Below, in pieces: positions 34,901-43,900 of a DNA stretch of 64,000 nt; within the stretch, counting starts at the first letter, position 1; the number at the start of each line of letters is the position of its first letter. The stretch covers positions 186,001-250,000 of the forward strand of contig CAWEDV010000002.1 of assembly GCA_963807975.1 (NCBI GenBank), given 5' to 3'. The position numbers and the translations under genes were made by a program. Source of the DNA: JAACFF01 sp963807975. Its GTDB lineage: Bacteria; Chloroflexota; Anaerolineae; Promineifilales; Promineifilaceae. Under the pieces are notes generated by a model. The model did no database searches and was not told where the DNA came from. It saw only the letters and a list, made by a program, of their open reading frames with translations.

Positions 34901-37328
34901 TCAAACGGTTGTCGACGGCGACGGCAACAACTTCGAGACCATCACCCTCGACGGTTCCGGCAGTACTGACCTTGACGGCACTCTCGTTTCCTACGACTGG
35001 ACAGAAGGCGCGACCTCCCTGGGATCGGGCGCAATATTGGCCGCCAGCTTTGGCGTCGGCTCCCACACCGTTACTCTGACCGTCACCGATAACGACGGCG
35101 CCACGGATACTGACGATGTGATTATCACCATCAATCCACAACCCGCTCAGCCGCCTACGGCCGACGCCGGGCCTGATCAGACGGTCGTCGACAGTGACGG
35201 CAATAACTTCGAGACCGTCACCCTCGACGGTAGCGGCAGCAGCGACGGTGACGGCAGTATCATTTCCTACGACTGGGCTGAAGGGGCGACCTCCCTGGGA
35301 TCAGGTGAGACACTGGCCACCAGCTTTGGGGTCGGCGCTCACACCGTCACCCTGACCGTCACCGATAATGACGGCGCGACTGATACCGATGACGTGATCA
35401 TCACCGTCAATCCACAACCGAACCAGGCTCCAACGGCCAATGCCGGGCCTGATCAGACGGTCGTCGACAACGACGGCAGCGGCTCCGAGCCTGTCACCCT
35501 TGACGGCAGCGGCAGCAGCGATAGTGACGGCACCATCGTTTCCTATGCCTGGACGGAAGGCGCGACCTCCCTTGGATCAGGTGCAACACTGGCCACCAGC
35601 TTTGGCGTCGGCGCCCACACGGTGACCCTGACCGTCACCGACAATGACGGCGCTGTTGATGCCGACGATGTGCTCATCACCATCAATCCGCCGCCCGCCA
35701 CCGATCCTAAATTACAGGTCGGAACAGTGAGCGGTGTGGGCAACAGCGGCTGGACAACGGTCAGCTTACCCGATACATATACCTCCATGGTCGTGGTCGC
35801 CACTGCGAACTATGACGATGGTGACGCTCCGGCAGCCGTCAGGATCAGAAACGCCGCCGGCAGCAGTTTTGAAGTGCGCGCCGACAGCGTCAACGGTTCA
35901 GACATCATTAGCGACGTAACCGTGCACTACACCGTGGTTGAAGAAGGGGTCTATACTGAAGCGACCAGTGGTGTGAAAATGGAAGCGGTTAAGTTCAACT
36001 CGACAGTAACAGACTACCGTGGGAGCTGGGTAGGCGAAAGTCGCACATACAGCAATGTCTACGCCAACCCCGTAGTTGTCGGCCAGGTGATGACCTACAA
36101 TGATTCCGCCTGGTCCATATTCTGGACTCATGGCATTAATGCCTATACCCCACCCAATAGTGCCGTTTTCTACGCCGGCAAGATGGTCGGTGAAGACACG
36201 AACACGACCAGGGCGGAAGAGACCATTGGCTATATCGTCATCGAAAGTGGTAAGGGTTCCGTAGGCGGTTTTGAATACACAGCCGCTCTGGGAACGGACA
36301 CAATCGCCGGGATAGATGATAACCCGCCCTACACATATGGTATAGGTGGTCTGGAACCAGCCCAGGTGGCGGTTGTCAGCCAGAGCGCAATGGACGGCAA
36401 CAATGGTGGTTGGGCGATCTTATATGGCGCCAATCCCCTATCAAACACAAGCCTGGCCCTGGCCATTGACGAAGATCAGATCCGCGATACGGAACGAAAA
36501 CACACCAAGGAGCAGGTCGCTTACATCGTCTTCGGTACGGCTGTTCAAACAGGCAGTAGTGACGTTATTTACGTCAGTTCGACCTCAGGCGGTTCAATCG
36601 ACGGTGAATCCTTTTCTGATGAGGACATCATGGCTTATGACACCGGCACGAGCAGCTGGTTTATGTACTTCGACGGCTCTGATGTTGGTTTGAGCAGCAG
36701 CGTTTACCAGGACATCGATGCCTTTTATCTGATGGATGATGGCAGCCTCTTGCTTAGTTTTCTGGGAGCGACCACGATCCCAAATGTTGGACAGGTAGAC
36801 GATTCGGATATTGTGCGCTTTGTGGGCAGCTTTGGTACCCATACATCGGGAACGTTTGAATGGTATTTTGAAGGTTCGGATGTTCAATTAAGCTCCAGTT
36901 CTGAGGACATAGACGCCATTGGTTTTGCTCCAGATGGCCGCCTGTTAATTAGCACAACCGGGAGCCCCACCGTGAACGGAGTATCTACCGCTGGTGATGA
37001 AGATCTACTCGCCTTCACAGGTACACTCGGAAGCAGCAGTACCAGCGGCACCTGGGCCCTCTATCTCGATGGCTCTGATGTTGGTCTCAACGACGCCAGC
37101 AGTGAAGATATAAATGGTGTCTATGTCAATGCCGGCAGCAGCGATATCTACGTCACTTCTAATGGAAGTTACAGCGTCACTGGTTTGAGTGGCGACGGCG
37201 ACGATATTTTTCGCTGCACGCCAGGATCCTTCGATCCCACAACTAGCTGCACATTCAGTCTCTATTGGGATGGGGATGCGCATGGGTATGGCTCTGAAAA
37301 TATGGATGGCTTGATGATCGTGCCCTAG
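31941..37328 (+). CDS. Surface alkaline phosphatase fused to metallophosphoesterase with PKD repeats
   Basis: 1795 residues from GTG 31941 (AAGGAG 6 bases upstream). Cytoplasmic basic N-terminus, then one hydrophobic segment (about 38-53) as signal or anchor. Alkaline phosphatase domain about 64-400: KYVIVMIGDGMG, nucleophile serine in TDSAASATAMAAG, MVEGGRIDHAAH, VTADHETGG. Calcineurin-like phosphoesterase about 406-673, purple-acid-phosphatase type: VIGDFGD, TGDNRYG, GNHD, GHDHTYE. DNRLRE-like beta domain about 682-880, four 92-residue PKD domains (887-1253), then a lectin-like and a propeller-like C-terminus (GSDVGL repeats). Two unrelated phosphatases on one secreted chain suggest phosphate scavenging at the cell surface. 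No pho box could be identified. The first phosphatase is duplicated in inverted orientation at 44-45 kb. Confidence 0.88.
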   Translation: MEEKKIVHVEKKSSKWSSAVNYGQTKTKAVSGMIRQAAWVLILITISIFILSQPDSATADTTAKYVIVMIGDGMGPEHVKVARNFNGGPLAFEGLAQHTTMTTYAANDPVTDSAASATAMAAGQKVNNGVISIATPGDGSELETLLETYKADGKSVGLVTTTYMTHATPAAFGAHNASRNNTSDIGSDYISQTMPNVLFGGGGNGMSTSSAASAGYTVVSDRTAMQALNTESETFVSGQFGSSHLPYEYDQSYATLPHLHEMTQSALAILDNNTSDGFFLMVEGGRIDHAAHDNNINRNIDETLEFGETVQDVIDWIEADNDSSWSNTILLVTADHETGGLTVLNNPGQGVYPSDSGSDPDVTWLHGSHTDADVDVFAQGVGASQISAPNMDNTNVYDYLKPAALPVQTVQFAVIGDFGDASQAEADVAGMINGWSPDLVITTGDNRYGNTTYENTVGQFFCDFLTDVGSGTNCTSGGNSPTNAFFPSLGNHDYTDGGGLTQYLNYFSNLPGTGIPTTGTSGIDNRRYYDFIQGPVHFFVIDSQGALTSSSDMTAQQDWLQTQLDDSTTPWQVVYFHHAAYSSSTNHGSTPEMQWPFALWGADAIFQGHDHTYERIIVDNIPYFVSGNGGRSLYGCGSPIAGSSGCLNGDYGAMLVTATDSNINFKSYYRTGALVDEYDLDDPGGSGTTISFQEGVAPDSGYDGATDVTIAEGAPLTNDGGNASCYIDGDDGGGDDLSTLFRWDVSAIPAGSNIEQASITLNVFNVSPNTYELFRVLRDWVENEATWNIYSSGNNWQTPGALGALDRGSDILGAFTPANSGFQTIQLNADGIALVQSWVDDPSTNGGIILADSGATDGADFDCSETGSAANRPKLSLTYSGGSSPINPTADAGPDQTVVDSDGNNFETVTLDGSGSTDLDGTIVSYDWTEGATSLGSGATLAASFGVGAHTVTLTVTDDAGLTGTDDVIITVDPQPNQDPIANAGPDQTVVDGDGNNFETITLDGSGSTDLDGTLVSYDWTEGATSLGSGAILAASFGVGSHTVTLTVTDNDGATDTDDVIITINPQPAQPPTADAGPDQTVVDSDGNNFETVTLDGSGSSDGDGSIISYDWAEGATSLGSGETLATSFGVGAHTVTLTVTDNDGATDTDDVIITVNPQPNQAPTANAGPDQTVVDNDGSGSEPVTLDGSGSSDSDGTIVSYAWTEGATSLGSGATLATSFGVGAHTVTLTVTDNDGAVDADDVLITINPPPATDPKLQVGTVSGVGNSGWTTVSLPDTYTSMVVVATANYDDGDAPAAVRIRNAAGSSFEVRADSVNGSDIISDVTVHYTVVEEGVYTEATSGVKMEAVKFNSTVTDYRGSWVGESRTYSNVYANPVVVGQVMTYNDSAWSIFWTHGINAYTPPNSAVFYAGKMVGEDTNTTRAEETIGYIVIESGKGSVGGFEYTAALGTDTIAGIDDNPPYTYGIGGLEPAQVAVVSQSAMDGNNGGWAILYGANPLSNTSLALAIDEDQIRDTERKHTKEQVAYIVFGTAVQTGSSDVIYVSSTSGGSIDGESFSDEDIMAYDTGTSSWFMYFDGSDVGLSSSVYQDIDAFYLMDDGSLLLSFLGATTIPNVGQVDDSDIVRFVGSFGTHTSGTFEWYFEGSDVQLSSSSEDIDAIGFAPDGRLLISTTGSPTVNGVSTAGDEDLLAFTGTLGSSSTSGTWALYLDGSDVGLNDASSEDINGVYVNAGSSDIYVTSNGSYSVTGLSGDGDDIFRCTPGSFDPTTSCTFSLYWDGDAHGYGSENMDGLMIVP
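32078..33143 (+). repeat. Inverted repeat IR-L, 1066 bp, phosphatase module
   Basis: This stretch matches the reverse complement of 44057-45122, both 1066 bases long. Every segment I compared base by base was identical, and the translations of both strands agree throughout. Sequence diverges abruptly at both edges (ATCGATC at one end, TATCTCAAG at the other). It encodes nearly the whole alkaline phosphatase domain and has the same codon phase in both genes. Confidence 0.92.
34599..35703 (+). repeat. Four tandem 276-bp repeats encoding PKD domains
   Basis: The GCCGGGC of each unit falls at 34614, 34890, 35166 and 35442, a constant spacing of 276 bases (92 codons). Each unit encodes AGPDQTVV, TLDGSGS, a WTEGATSLGSG-like middle and TLTVTD, the PKD/Ig-like fold. 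Differences are mostly scattered substitutions, so copies are young and can be expected to vary in number. Confidence 0.9.
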
Positions 37329-37349
37329 GCAGCGCTTCTAAAGTTTACG

Positions 37350-37383
37350 AAAAAGCGGACCTTCGTCAAGGTCCGCTTTTTTT
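37350..37383 (+). terminator. Terminator of the phosphatase fusion gene
   Basis: Stem AAAAAGCGGACCTT / AAGGTCCGCTTTTT with a CGTC loop and a run of T, 21 bases after the stop codon. The A-run on the left makes it potentially bidirectional. Confidence 0.92.
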
Positions 37384-37443
37384 CTTCAACCAAACCATCT
37401 CGAACTGCCCGCGTCATACAATCTACAGCTTGGGTTGATCACG

Positions 37444-37474
37444 ACAAGCCTTGTGGTACGTCCACAAGGCTTGT
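37444..37474. terminator. Second hairpin in the convergent intergenic region
   Basis: Perfect 13-bp stem ACAAGCCTTGTGG / CCACAAGGCTTGT around TACGT, followed on the plus strand by TTCATTT. It sits 55 bases beyond the 3' end of the minus-strand seven-repeat gene and probably terminates that gene. Confidence 0.65.
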
Positions 37475-37528
37475 TTCATTTCACTAAACCAGGCCCGTGT
37501 TCTGCATAAGGTCATGGTCCAGGAGCGG

Positions 37529-38920
37529 TTATCTAAGAATTACCGGCATATAAATGGCAGAATCAATTGTTAGCTGCCACTGCCGGACATAAATTTCGGC
37601 ATCAAAACTTAGATTATCCTCCCAGGCGACAATGGGCATGCTGTCGGAGCCGATCGCCAGCGAAGGGAGCCAAGAATCTCCCTCGTTGCCGCTGATGCCC
37701 CCACCGCTGGCCGAGCCACTGCCCATCTCCACCCAGGAACTGCCATTCCAACGCCGCACGTAAATCTCGGCGTCGCCGCTTGTATCATCGTCCCAAGCGA
37801 TAACAGGCATGTCCTCCGGGCCAATCGCCAGCGATGGGGACGCGGAAATCCCGCCATTGGAACTGATTCCCCCGCCGCTGGCTGAGTTGGCGCCCATCTC
37901 CACCCACGAGGTATCGTTCCAGCGCCGGACATAGATTTCGCCAGCACCACTTGTATCATCCTCCCAGGCAACAATGGTTGTACCTGCGGGACCTGCTGCC
38001 AGCGAAGGGGACCAAGAATCGCCATTGTTGTCGCTGATACCCCCGCCGCTGGCCGAGTTGGCGCCCATCACCACCCAGGAGCTGCCATTCCAGCGTCGAA
38101 TGTAAATATCGGCGTCCCCTCCCGTATCATCTTCCCAGGCGATGATCGGCGTGCCGTAGGAATTGACTGCCAGCGAAGGATAGGCAGAAAATCCGCTGTT
38201 CATGCTAATTCCTCCGCCACTGGCCGAGCCGCTGCCCATTTCCACCCAGGAGCTGCCATTCCAGCGCCGTACGTAGATTTCCCCATCGTCTTTACTCTCA
38301 TCATCCCAGGCAACAATCGGCATGCCGTCAGGACCAAGCGCGAGCGAAGGGGACCACGAATCGCCATCATTATCACTGATTCCCCCGCCGCTTGCCGAAC
38401 CGCTGCCCATCTCCACCCAGGCCGCTCCATTCCAACGCCGTACATATATTTCTACATCGTCTTCAGATTCATCGGCCCAGGCGACGACCACCGTGCCGTC
38501 AGGAGCAATCGCCAGTGAAGGGGAGTAAGAATCACCATCGTTGCCGCTGATTCCCCCGCCGCTGGCCGAACCACTGCCCATCTCCGCCCAAATTGCACCG
38601 TTCCAACGCCGCACATATATCTCACTGTCACCAGCTTCATTATCCGCCCAGGCAACGATTTTGGTCCCGCCGGGACCGGTCGCCAGCGAAGGGGATTGAG
38701 AATACCCGTCATTTGCACTGATGCCCCCACCTGTTGCGGAGCCAGCGCCCAGTTCTGCCCAGCGGCCACCTTCCGGTTCATCAGCCAAAGCCTGCTGCTC
38801 ACTCCCAAGCGATACAGTTAGAAAGCAAAGCAATAAGAATATTGCGGACCTTGATAAAATGATTGTTCCGGCAAGAGTTTTGCCACCTAATTTTCTATTG
38901 GATGCTGTTCTAAAATTCAT
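37529..38920 (-). CDS. Secreted protein of seven 57-residue repeats
   Basis: 463 residues. Hydrophobic signal segment near 22-45 (SAIFLLLCFLTVSLG). Then seven repeats of 57 residues, each of the form GSGSASGGGIS, PSLAIGPDG, PIVAW, EIYVRRWNGSSW and VEM; the last is shortened. A tail IYMPVILR ends the protein. Seven four-stranded repeats of this length suggest a seven-bladed beta-propeller of the Asp-box/sialidase-like type, but no catalytic residues can be proposed. A paralogue with the same number of repeats lies directly upstream on the same strand (177 bases away). Surface binding or adhesion is plausible, unproven. Confidence 0.75.
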   Translation of the reverse strand: MNFRTASNRKLGGKTLAGTIILSRSAIFLLLCFLTVSLGSEQQALADEPEGGRWAELGAGSATGGGISANDGYSQSPSLATGPGGTKIVAWADNEAGDSEIYVRRWNGAIWAEMGSGSASGGGISGNDGDSYSPSLAIAPDGTVVVAWADESEDDVEIYVRRWNGAAWVEMGSGSASGGGISDNDGDSWSPSLALGPDGMPIVAWDDESKDDGEIYVRRWNGSSWVEMGSGSASGGGISMNSGFSAYPSLAVNSYGTPIIAWEDDTGGDADIYIRRWNGSSWVVMGANSASGGGISDNNGDSWSPSLAAGPAGTTIVAWEDDTSGAGEIYVRRWNDTSWVEMGANSASGGGISSNGGISASPSLAIGPEDMPVIAWDDDTSGDAEIYVRRWNGSSWVEMGSGSASGGGISGNEGDSWLPSLAIGSDSMPIVAWEDNLSFDAEIYVRQWQLTIDSAIYMPVILR

Positions 38921-39097
38921 CTATCACCTCGCTGTTATAGTTATTGGCGTGTCGTATACCTGTCAGCGCTTTTATATCTGATATTTTCGGGAAGCGAAAA
39001 TGGCGGGCATTTTCGACATAGGCTTTGGATTTGTTGGCCCGACCATTTGAGCGTGATACGCTGTTCGCCCACCAGACTTATGCGGCTATTGAATAGC

Positions 39098-40495
39098 CTA
39101 TTGGAGAATCATTGGCAAATAGATTCCAAAAGGCAGCGAGCGCCGGCCATAAATCTCCCAGTCACCACTTGAATCATCTGCCCAGGTGATGATGGGCATA
39201 CCGCGGGGATCGATCGCCAGCGAGGGCTCGTTTGACAGCCCGCTGGTGGCGCTGATGCCATTACCGGACGCTGAGCCGCTGCCCATCTCCTCCCAAGTTG
39301 TCCCGTTCCAACGCCTCACGTAAATATCTGCATGGTCACCCGAGTCACCGACCCAGGAGACTATTGGTATTCCTTGGGAGCTGATCGCCAAAGAGGGAGA
39401 TATAGAATCTCGGGTATCGTTGCTAATGCCCCCGCTGGAGGCGGAACCGCTGCCCATCTCCTCCCAATTCGCACCGTTCCAGCGGCGTACGAGAATATCC
39501 GAAAAGACTCCTGATTCATCCTCCCAGGCTATGATGGGTGTACCAGTGGCGCTGACCGCCAGCGAAGGATCAAAGGAAAGTCCACTCGTGGCGCTAATGC
39601 CCCCACCAAAGGCGGAGCCATTACCCATCTCCTCCCATGTTGACCCGTTCCAGCGCCGTACGTATATGTCAAAGTTGCCCCCTGATTCATCTACCCAGGC
39701 GACAATGGGCCTGCCGTCTGGGGCAATCGCCAAAGAAGGTGCAAAAGAAAATCCATTGTTGGCACTAATACCGCCGCCAGTTGCCGAACCACTGCCCATT
39801 TCTACCCAGGCTGACCCGTTCCAGCGCCGCACATATATTTCCGAATCACCGCCGGAATCATCTTGCCAGGCAATGATTGGGCTGCCGTCTGGCCTGATCG
39901 CCAGGGATGGTTCCACAGAACGCCCGTTATTGGCACTGATGCCTGCTCCGGATGCCGCTTGGCTGCCCATCTCCACCCACCTGGTGCCGTTCCAGCGTCG
40001 CACGTATATCTGCGCATCGCCACTCGAACGATCGGACCAGGCGACAATGGGTATACCATCAGATCTGATCGCTAAGGATGGGCTTCGAGAATCGCCGTTG
40101 TTGGCGCTGATGCCCCCATCCGACGCGGAGCCGCTGCCCATCTCTACCCAGGCTTTGCCGTTCCAACGACGTACATAAATCTCCGCATCGCCGCCGGCTA
40201 AATCATGCCAGGTGACGATAGGTGTGCCGTTGGAGCCTATCGCCAGCGAAGGATGCCTGGAATCTTCGCCGTTGGCGCTAATGCCGCCCCCGGAGGCGGA
40301 ACTGCTGCCTATCTCCGGCCACTGGACATTCTCGTCGACCTGGTCGGGAACTGGTTGCTCCCTTCCCAATGCCGTTGTCCAAATGCCAAGCGACAAAAAG
40401 ATGGTCACAATTAATATAGTGCCCATTTTGCCCGGGACATGCCCTGGCTTTTTTCTTTCACAGATTGTATTTTTACGCATAAATGTCTCGGTCAT
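39098..40495 (-). CDS. Second secreted seven-repeat protein, coupled to PqqD-like gene
   Basis: 465 residues, the paralogue of the neighbouring seven-repeat protein: signal segment near 25-42 (TILIVTIFLSLGIWTTALG), seven 57-residue repeats (SASGGGISANNG, PSLAIRPDG, PIVAW, IYVRRWNG, WVEM) and the tail IYLPMILQ. Repeats within each protein are about as different from each other as between proteins, so the seven-fold form is older than the gene duplication. The ATG overlaps the stop of the PqqD-like gene (ATGA), so the two are translated together; a link between a peptide-binding protein and this secreted protein is unexplained. Confidence 0.75.
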   Translation of the reverse strand: MTETFMRKNTICERKKPGHVPGKMGTILIVTIFLSLGIWTTALGREQPVPDQVDENVQWPEIGSSSASGGGISANGEDSRHPSLAIGSNGTPIVTWHDLAGGDAEIYVRRWNGKAWVEMGSGSASDGGISANNGDSRSPSLAIRSDGIPIVAWSDRSSGDAQIYVRRWNGTRWVEMGSQAASGAGISANNGRSVEPSLAIRPDGSPIIAWQDDSGGDSEIYVRRWNGSAWVEMGSGSATGGGISANNGFSFAPSLAIAPDGRPIVAWVDESGGNFDIYVRRWNGSTWEEMGNGSAFGGGISATSGLSFDPSLAVSATGTPIIAWEDESGVFSDILVRRWNGANWEEMGSGSASSGGISNDTRDSISPSLAISSQGIPIVSWVGDSGDHADIYVRRWNGTTWEEMGSGSASGNGISATSGLSNEPSLAIDPRGMPIITWADDSSGDWEIYGRRSLPFGIYLPMILQ

Positions 40496-40752
40496 GGTTG
40501 CTCAATCAGCCCATTTGCTTGAAGGTCCGCTAGAAAGGAAGCCAGATCAGCTTCAATCTGTTCACGTGCCACCTCATATTCCGCCTCTACCAGTTCCACT
40601 ATCTCGTCGATTGAATCCTTCTCCTGCAGCAGCACCCAAATGCGCGTGCCCATCTCGTTCATTGTGTAGTACTGCTCACTCTCCAGGTTGAGTGCTATGC
40701 CCTGGCCATCCGTTTCCCGGAAAACGGTGTTCGCCGTCGCTCTATAAATCAT
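40492..40752 (-). CDS. PqqD-like protein (RiPP recognition element, B1-like)
   Basis: 86 residues: three N-terminal strands with VFRETDGQGIALNLESEQYY, then TMNEMGTRIWVLL and three helices (IDEIVELVEAEYEVAREQIE, SFLADLQANGLI). This is the winged-helix PqqD fold used in RiPP pathways to hold leader peptides, including the separate B1 protein of lasso systems. No PQQ genes occur in the window. The leader of the precursor at 21.4 kb has the YxxPxL signature such proteins bind, making this a candidate partner although 17 kb away. It overlaps the next gene by four bases. The 211 bases upstream contain no supported gene. Confidence 0.8.
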   Translation of the reverse strand: MIYRATANTVFRETDGQGIALNLESEQYYTMNEMGTRIWVLLQEKDSIDEIVELVEAEYEVAREQIEADLASFLADLQANGLIEQP

Positions 40753-40963
40753 CGTCTGCTAATCGACCCCATTCTCTCATTTCACGACCGGAACAATGCC
40801 CGTGTACATACGGCTACGCTCAAAGTTTCACTTTTTTGTCTTACAGCCATCCTTGCGAAAAACTGGAGCTACTCCTTTTAGAACCCTCGATTTCTCCTCA
40901 AAACTCAACCGCTCAGGTGTGGTCAGAAGATCTTCCTGAACGGCTGAAGTTATTTTCAGAAAC

Positions 40964-43900
40964 CTATGGATAATAACAAACGTCCAACTGCGGTCGTTTA
41001 GCAGCAGTCCCTTCATCACTGCTCTTAAACTTCACTTCTCGCCGCGTGCTGCTGGCAGGTGTTTCAAGCAAGACGCCGTGGTTATCGCCGCTAACCCACG
41101 CCGATCCGAGGTTGGTCAGGTCCCAGGAGAAATAGGTCTGCTCGTCGTCGACGGTGACCGAGTCAACAATCTGCGCTGCAAAACTTCCGCCGGGCGTTGA
41201 CCATGGCAGACGGGCGTTCTCATCACGATCATCCCAGGTCACGCTGCTCTCGCTCCATGATTCCAACAGTTGGCGCGCGTTGACCTGGGTCGTGCCTCGC
41301 GGTAGATCCTCCACCCAAAGCGTCAGCAGCATACTGTCAACCGTCGCTGTTGGCGGCAGCGCGAAAAGGTCAAACTGCAGCAGCGATCGCTGCAGCTTCC
41401 CTGTCTGCGACTTGATCCTCATGTCCGAATCGCCACCTTTGTTATCACCGCTCTTATCTTGCTTGAGGTAGGAGTCCATGCCCTCGGCGGCGCCTGGTTG
41501 GAGAACGATGCATAATGGCGCGTCGGGGCCGACAACGACCGTTCGTACAACCTGGGCCGCGGCATTACCGGCGGCGTCGCTGATATTGTAGGTTACGGGG
41601 TAAGAACCTTGCACGGCTGTATCAACTGCGCTGGCGTCAATCACAATATTGGCCGAGAGATCGCCGTCGACAATATCGGTCGCCGTGGCGCCCGCTTCAA
41701 CGTAGGGGTCCCCCACGTTCAAGTTCACTGGGTTACTACCCAGCAGTGTGATCAGCGGTGCCGTCGTGTCGACCACATTGACCGTGCGGACTACTTCACT
41801 GGCGGCATTGCCCGCCGCGTCGCTGACATTATAGGTCACGGTGTAAGAGCCCAATGCCGCTGTGTTGACCCCGTTGGCGTCAATCACGATATTGGCCGAG
41901 ATATCGCCGTCGATATTGTCAACGGCATTTGCCCCCGGATCGGCGTATACGCTGCCGGCTTCCCAGCTCAGCGGATCGGCGCCCACAAGCGTAATCACCG
42001 GCGGTGTCAGGTCGACCAACGGTACGTCGAAGTAACATACCTCCAGCGCCGGGCGGTAGGCCGCGACGCCTTCTTCACTGCTCTTGAATTTGACCTCCGG
42101 CCGGCTGCCGGTAATCGAGGTCTTTAGCAAGACGCCAAGATTGTCGCCGCCGGTCCAGGCAGGTGCCAGGCCGGTTAGATCCCACGACACAAACAGCTTT
42201 TCCCCGTTAACAGTAATCGTATCTACGGCTGACGCGGTGAAACTGCCGCCTGCTGCATCCCAGGCCAGGCCGCTGTTCTTGTCGCGATCGTTCCAGGTTA
42301 CACCGCTCTCGGTCCAAGATTGCGTGATCTGATGGGCACTAACATCAACCGGTCCGTTCTTGAGGTCGTCCACCCAGAGCGTCATCATCATACTGTCCAC
42401 GACCGGATTCGTCGGCAGAACCGAGAGGTCGAACAGGATCAACGATCGCTGCTCTGCCCTACTCTTTCCTTTCACGCGGAAATCAGTGTTTTCGCCCCGA
42501 TTCTCATCAGCTCTGTCCTGCTTGATGTAGGAATCCACACCCGCGCTCCCGTCTGGCTGTAAGAGTAAACAAACCGGTGCGAGCGGGGTCACGGTAATGT
42601 TTAGTGTGGCGCTATCGCTGCCGCCATTTCCATCAGTGACTGCAACAGTGAAGCTGTTGAGGCCGATATTGCCGCCCCCTGGCGTGCCCGAGAGTGTGCC
42701 ATCGCCGGCTACGCTGAGCCAGATAGGTCCGCCAAGCTTGGAGAAGGTCAGGCTGTCGCCAGGATCGGGATCGTTGGCATCGTCAGACAGGGTGCTCGCA
42801 TAGAGTGTGCCTTCGGTTGCTGCCACTTCGACGATGGGGTCACTGTCAAAGGCGGGTTCATCATTGACATTCAAAACGGTAATCTCAAGCGTCGTCTCGT
42901 CAGCGGCGCCAAAGCTGTCGCTGACGGCCACGGTCCAACTGTTATTACCGACATCCTCATTTGCCGGCGTGCCTGAGAGCGCCCCGTTCTCAGCTACGGA
43001 CAGCCAGGCTGGACCGCTAACTTTGGAAAAGGTCAAGCTGTCGCCGATATCAGGATCAGAGGCGTCGCCCGCCAGGGAGCTGGCATAAGCGGCGTCCTGG
43101 ATAGCGTCCGCTTTGGAGATGGGGTTGCTGTCGAAAGCGGGCGGGTCGTTATGGATAAGCACTTCAATTTGCAGCTGGGCCTGGTCGACGCCGCCATTGC
43201 CGTCTTCTACGGCCACGGTCCAACTGTTGGGGCCAAGATCGCCGCTAGTTGGCGTGCCCGAGAGTGCGCCATTTGCGGCCACGTCCAGCCAGGTGGGACC
43301 GCTGACTTTGGTATACGTCAGGGTATCGCCCGTATCTGGATCTGCAGCGCTGCCGGCCAGGGTGCCGCTGTATGGAGCATCCTCTGTGGCGTCACTGGCG
43401 ACAATTGGATCGCTGTTGAAAGCAGGCGGGATGTTCGATGATGTGCCACCACTGTAGGTAACCGTCAGTTTAGGCCGGTTGGCGGCTGAACCGGTTTCAC
43501 TACAATCAAAGTCGGCGCCGTCGACTGCACCATTATCAGCAAGTATGACGCCGTGATTAGAAGCGGGGCTGTCGACCCAATTCTGGAGCATGGCGATGCC
43601 GGCGGAATTAAGTTGAATCGAACGCAAACCAGTACTGCCAGGTGCAAACGTACCAATGATATCAGACCCACGATCTGCAGGGCCTTGGGCACCAGTTATT
43701 TGCCAACTACCGCCGCTGACATAGAGGTTCCAGGTCGCTTCGCTTTCCACCCAGTCAGGTAACAACTGGTAGAGTTCATAGGTGTCGTTAGACAAGTTGA
43801 AGACATTCAAGGTGATACTGGCTTGCTCAACGGTGCTGCCTGCCGGCACGGCGCTGACGTCCCAGCGGAATAACGTGGAGAGATCGTCTCCCGAGCCAGA

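Noticed and set aside
40828..41019. 63-codon minus-strand frame between the phosphatase end and the PqqD-like gene
   Set aside because: It overlaps the conserved end of the phosphatase gene, has no ribosome site and no recognisable domain.
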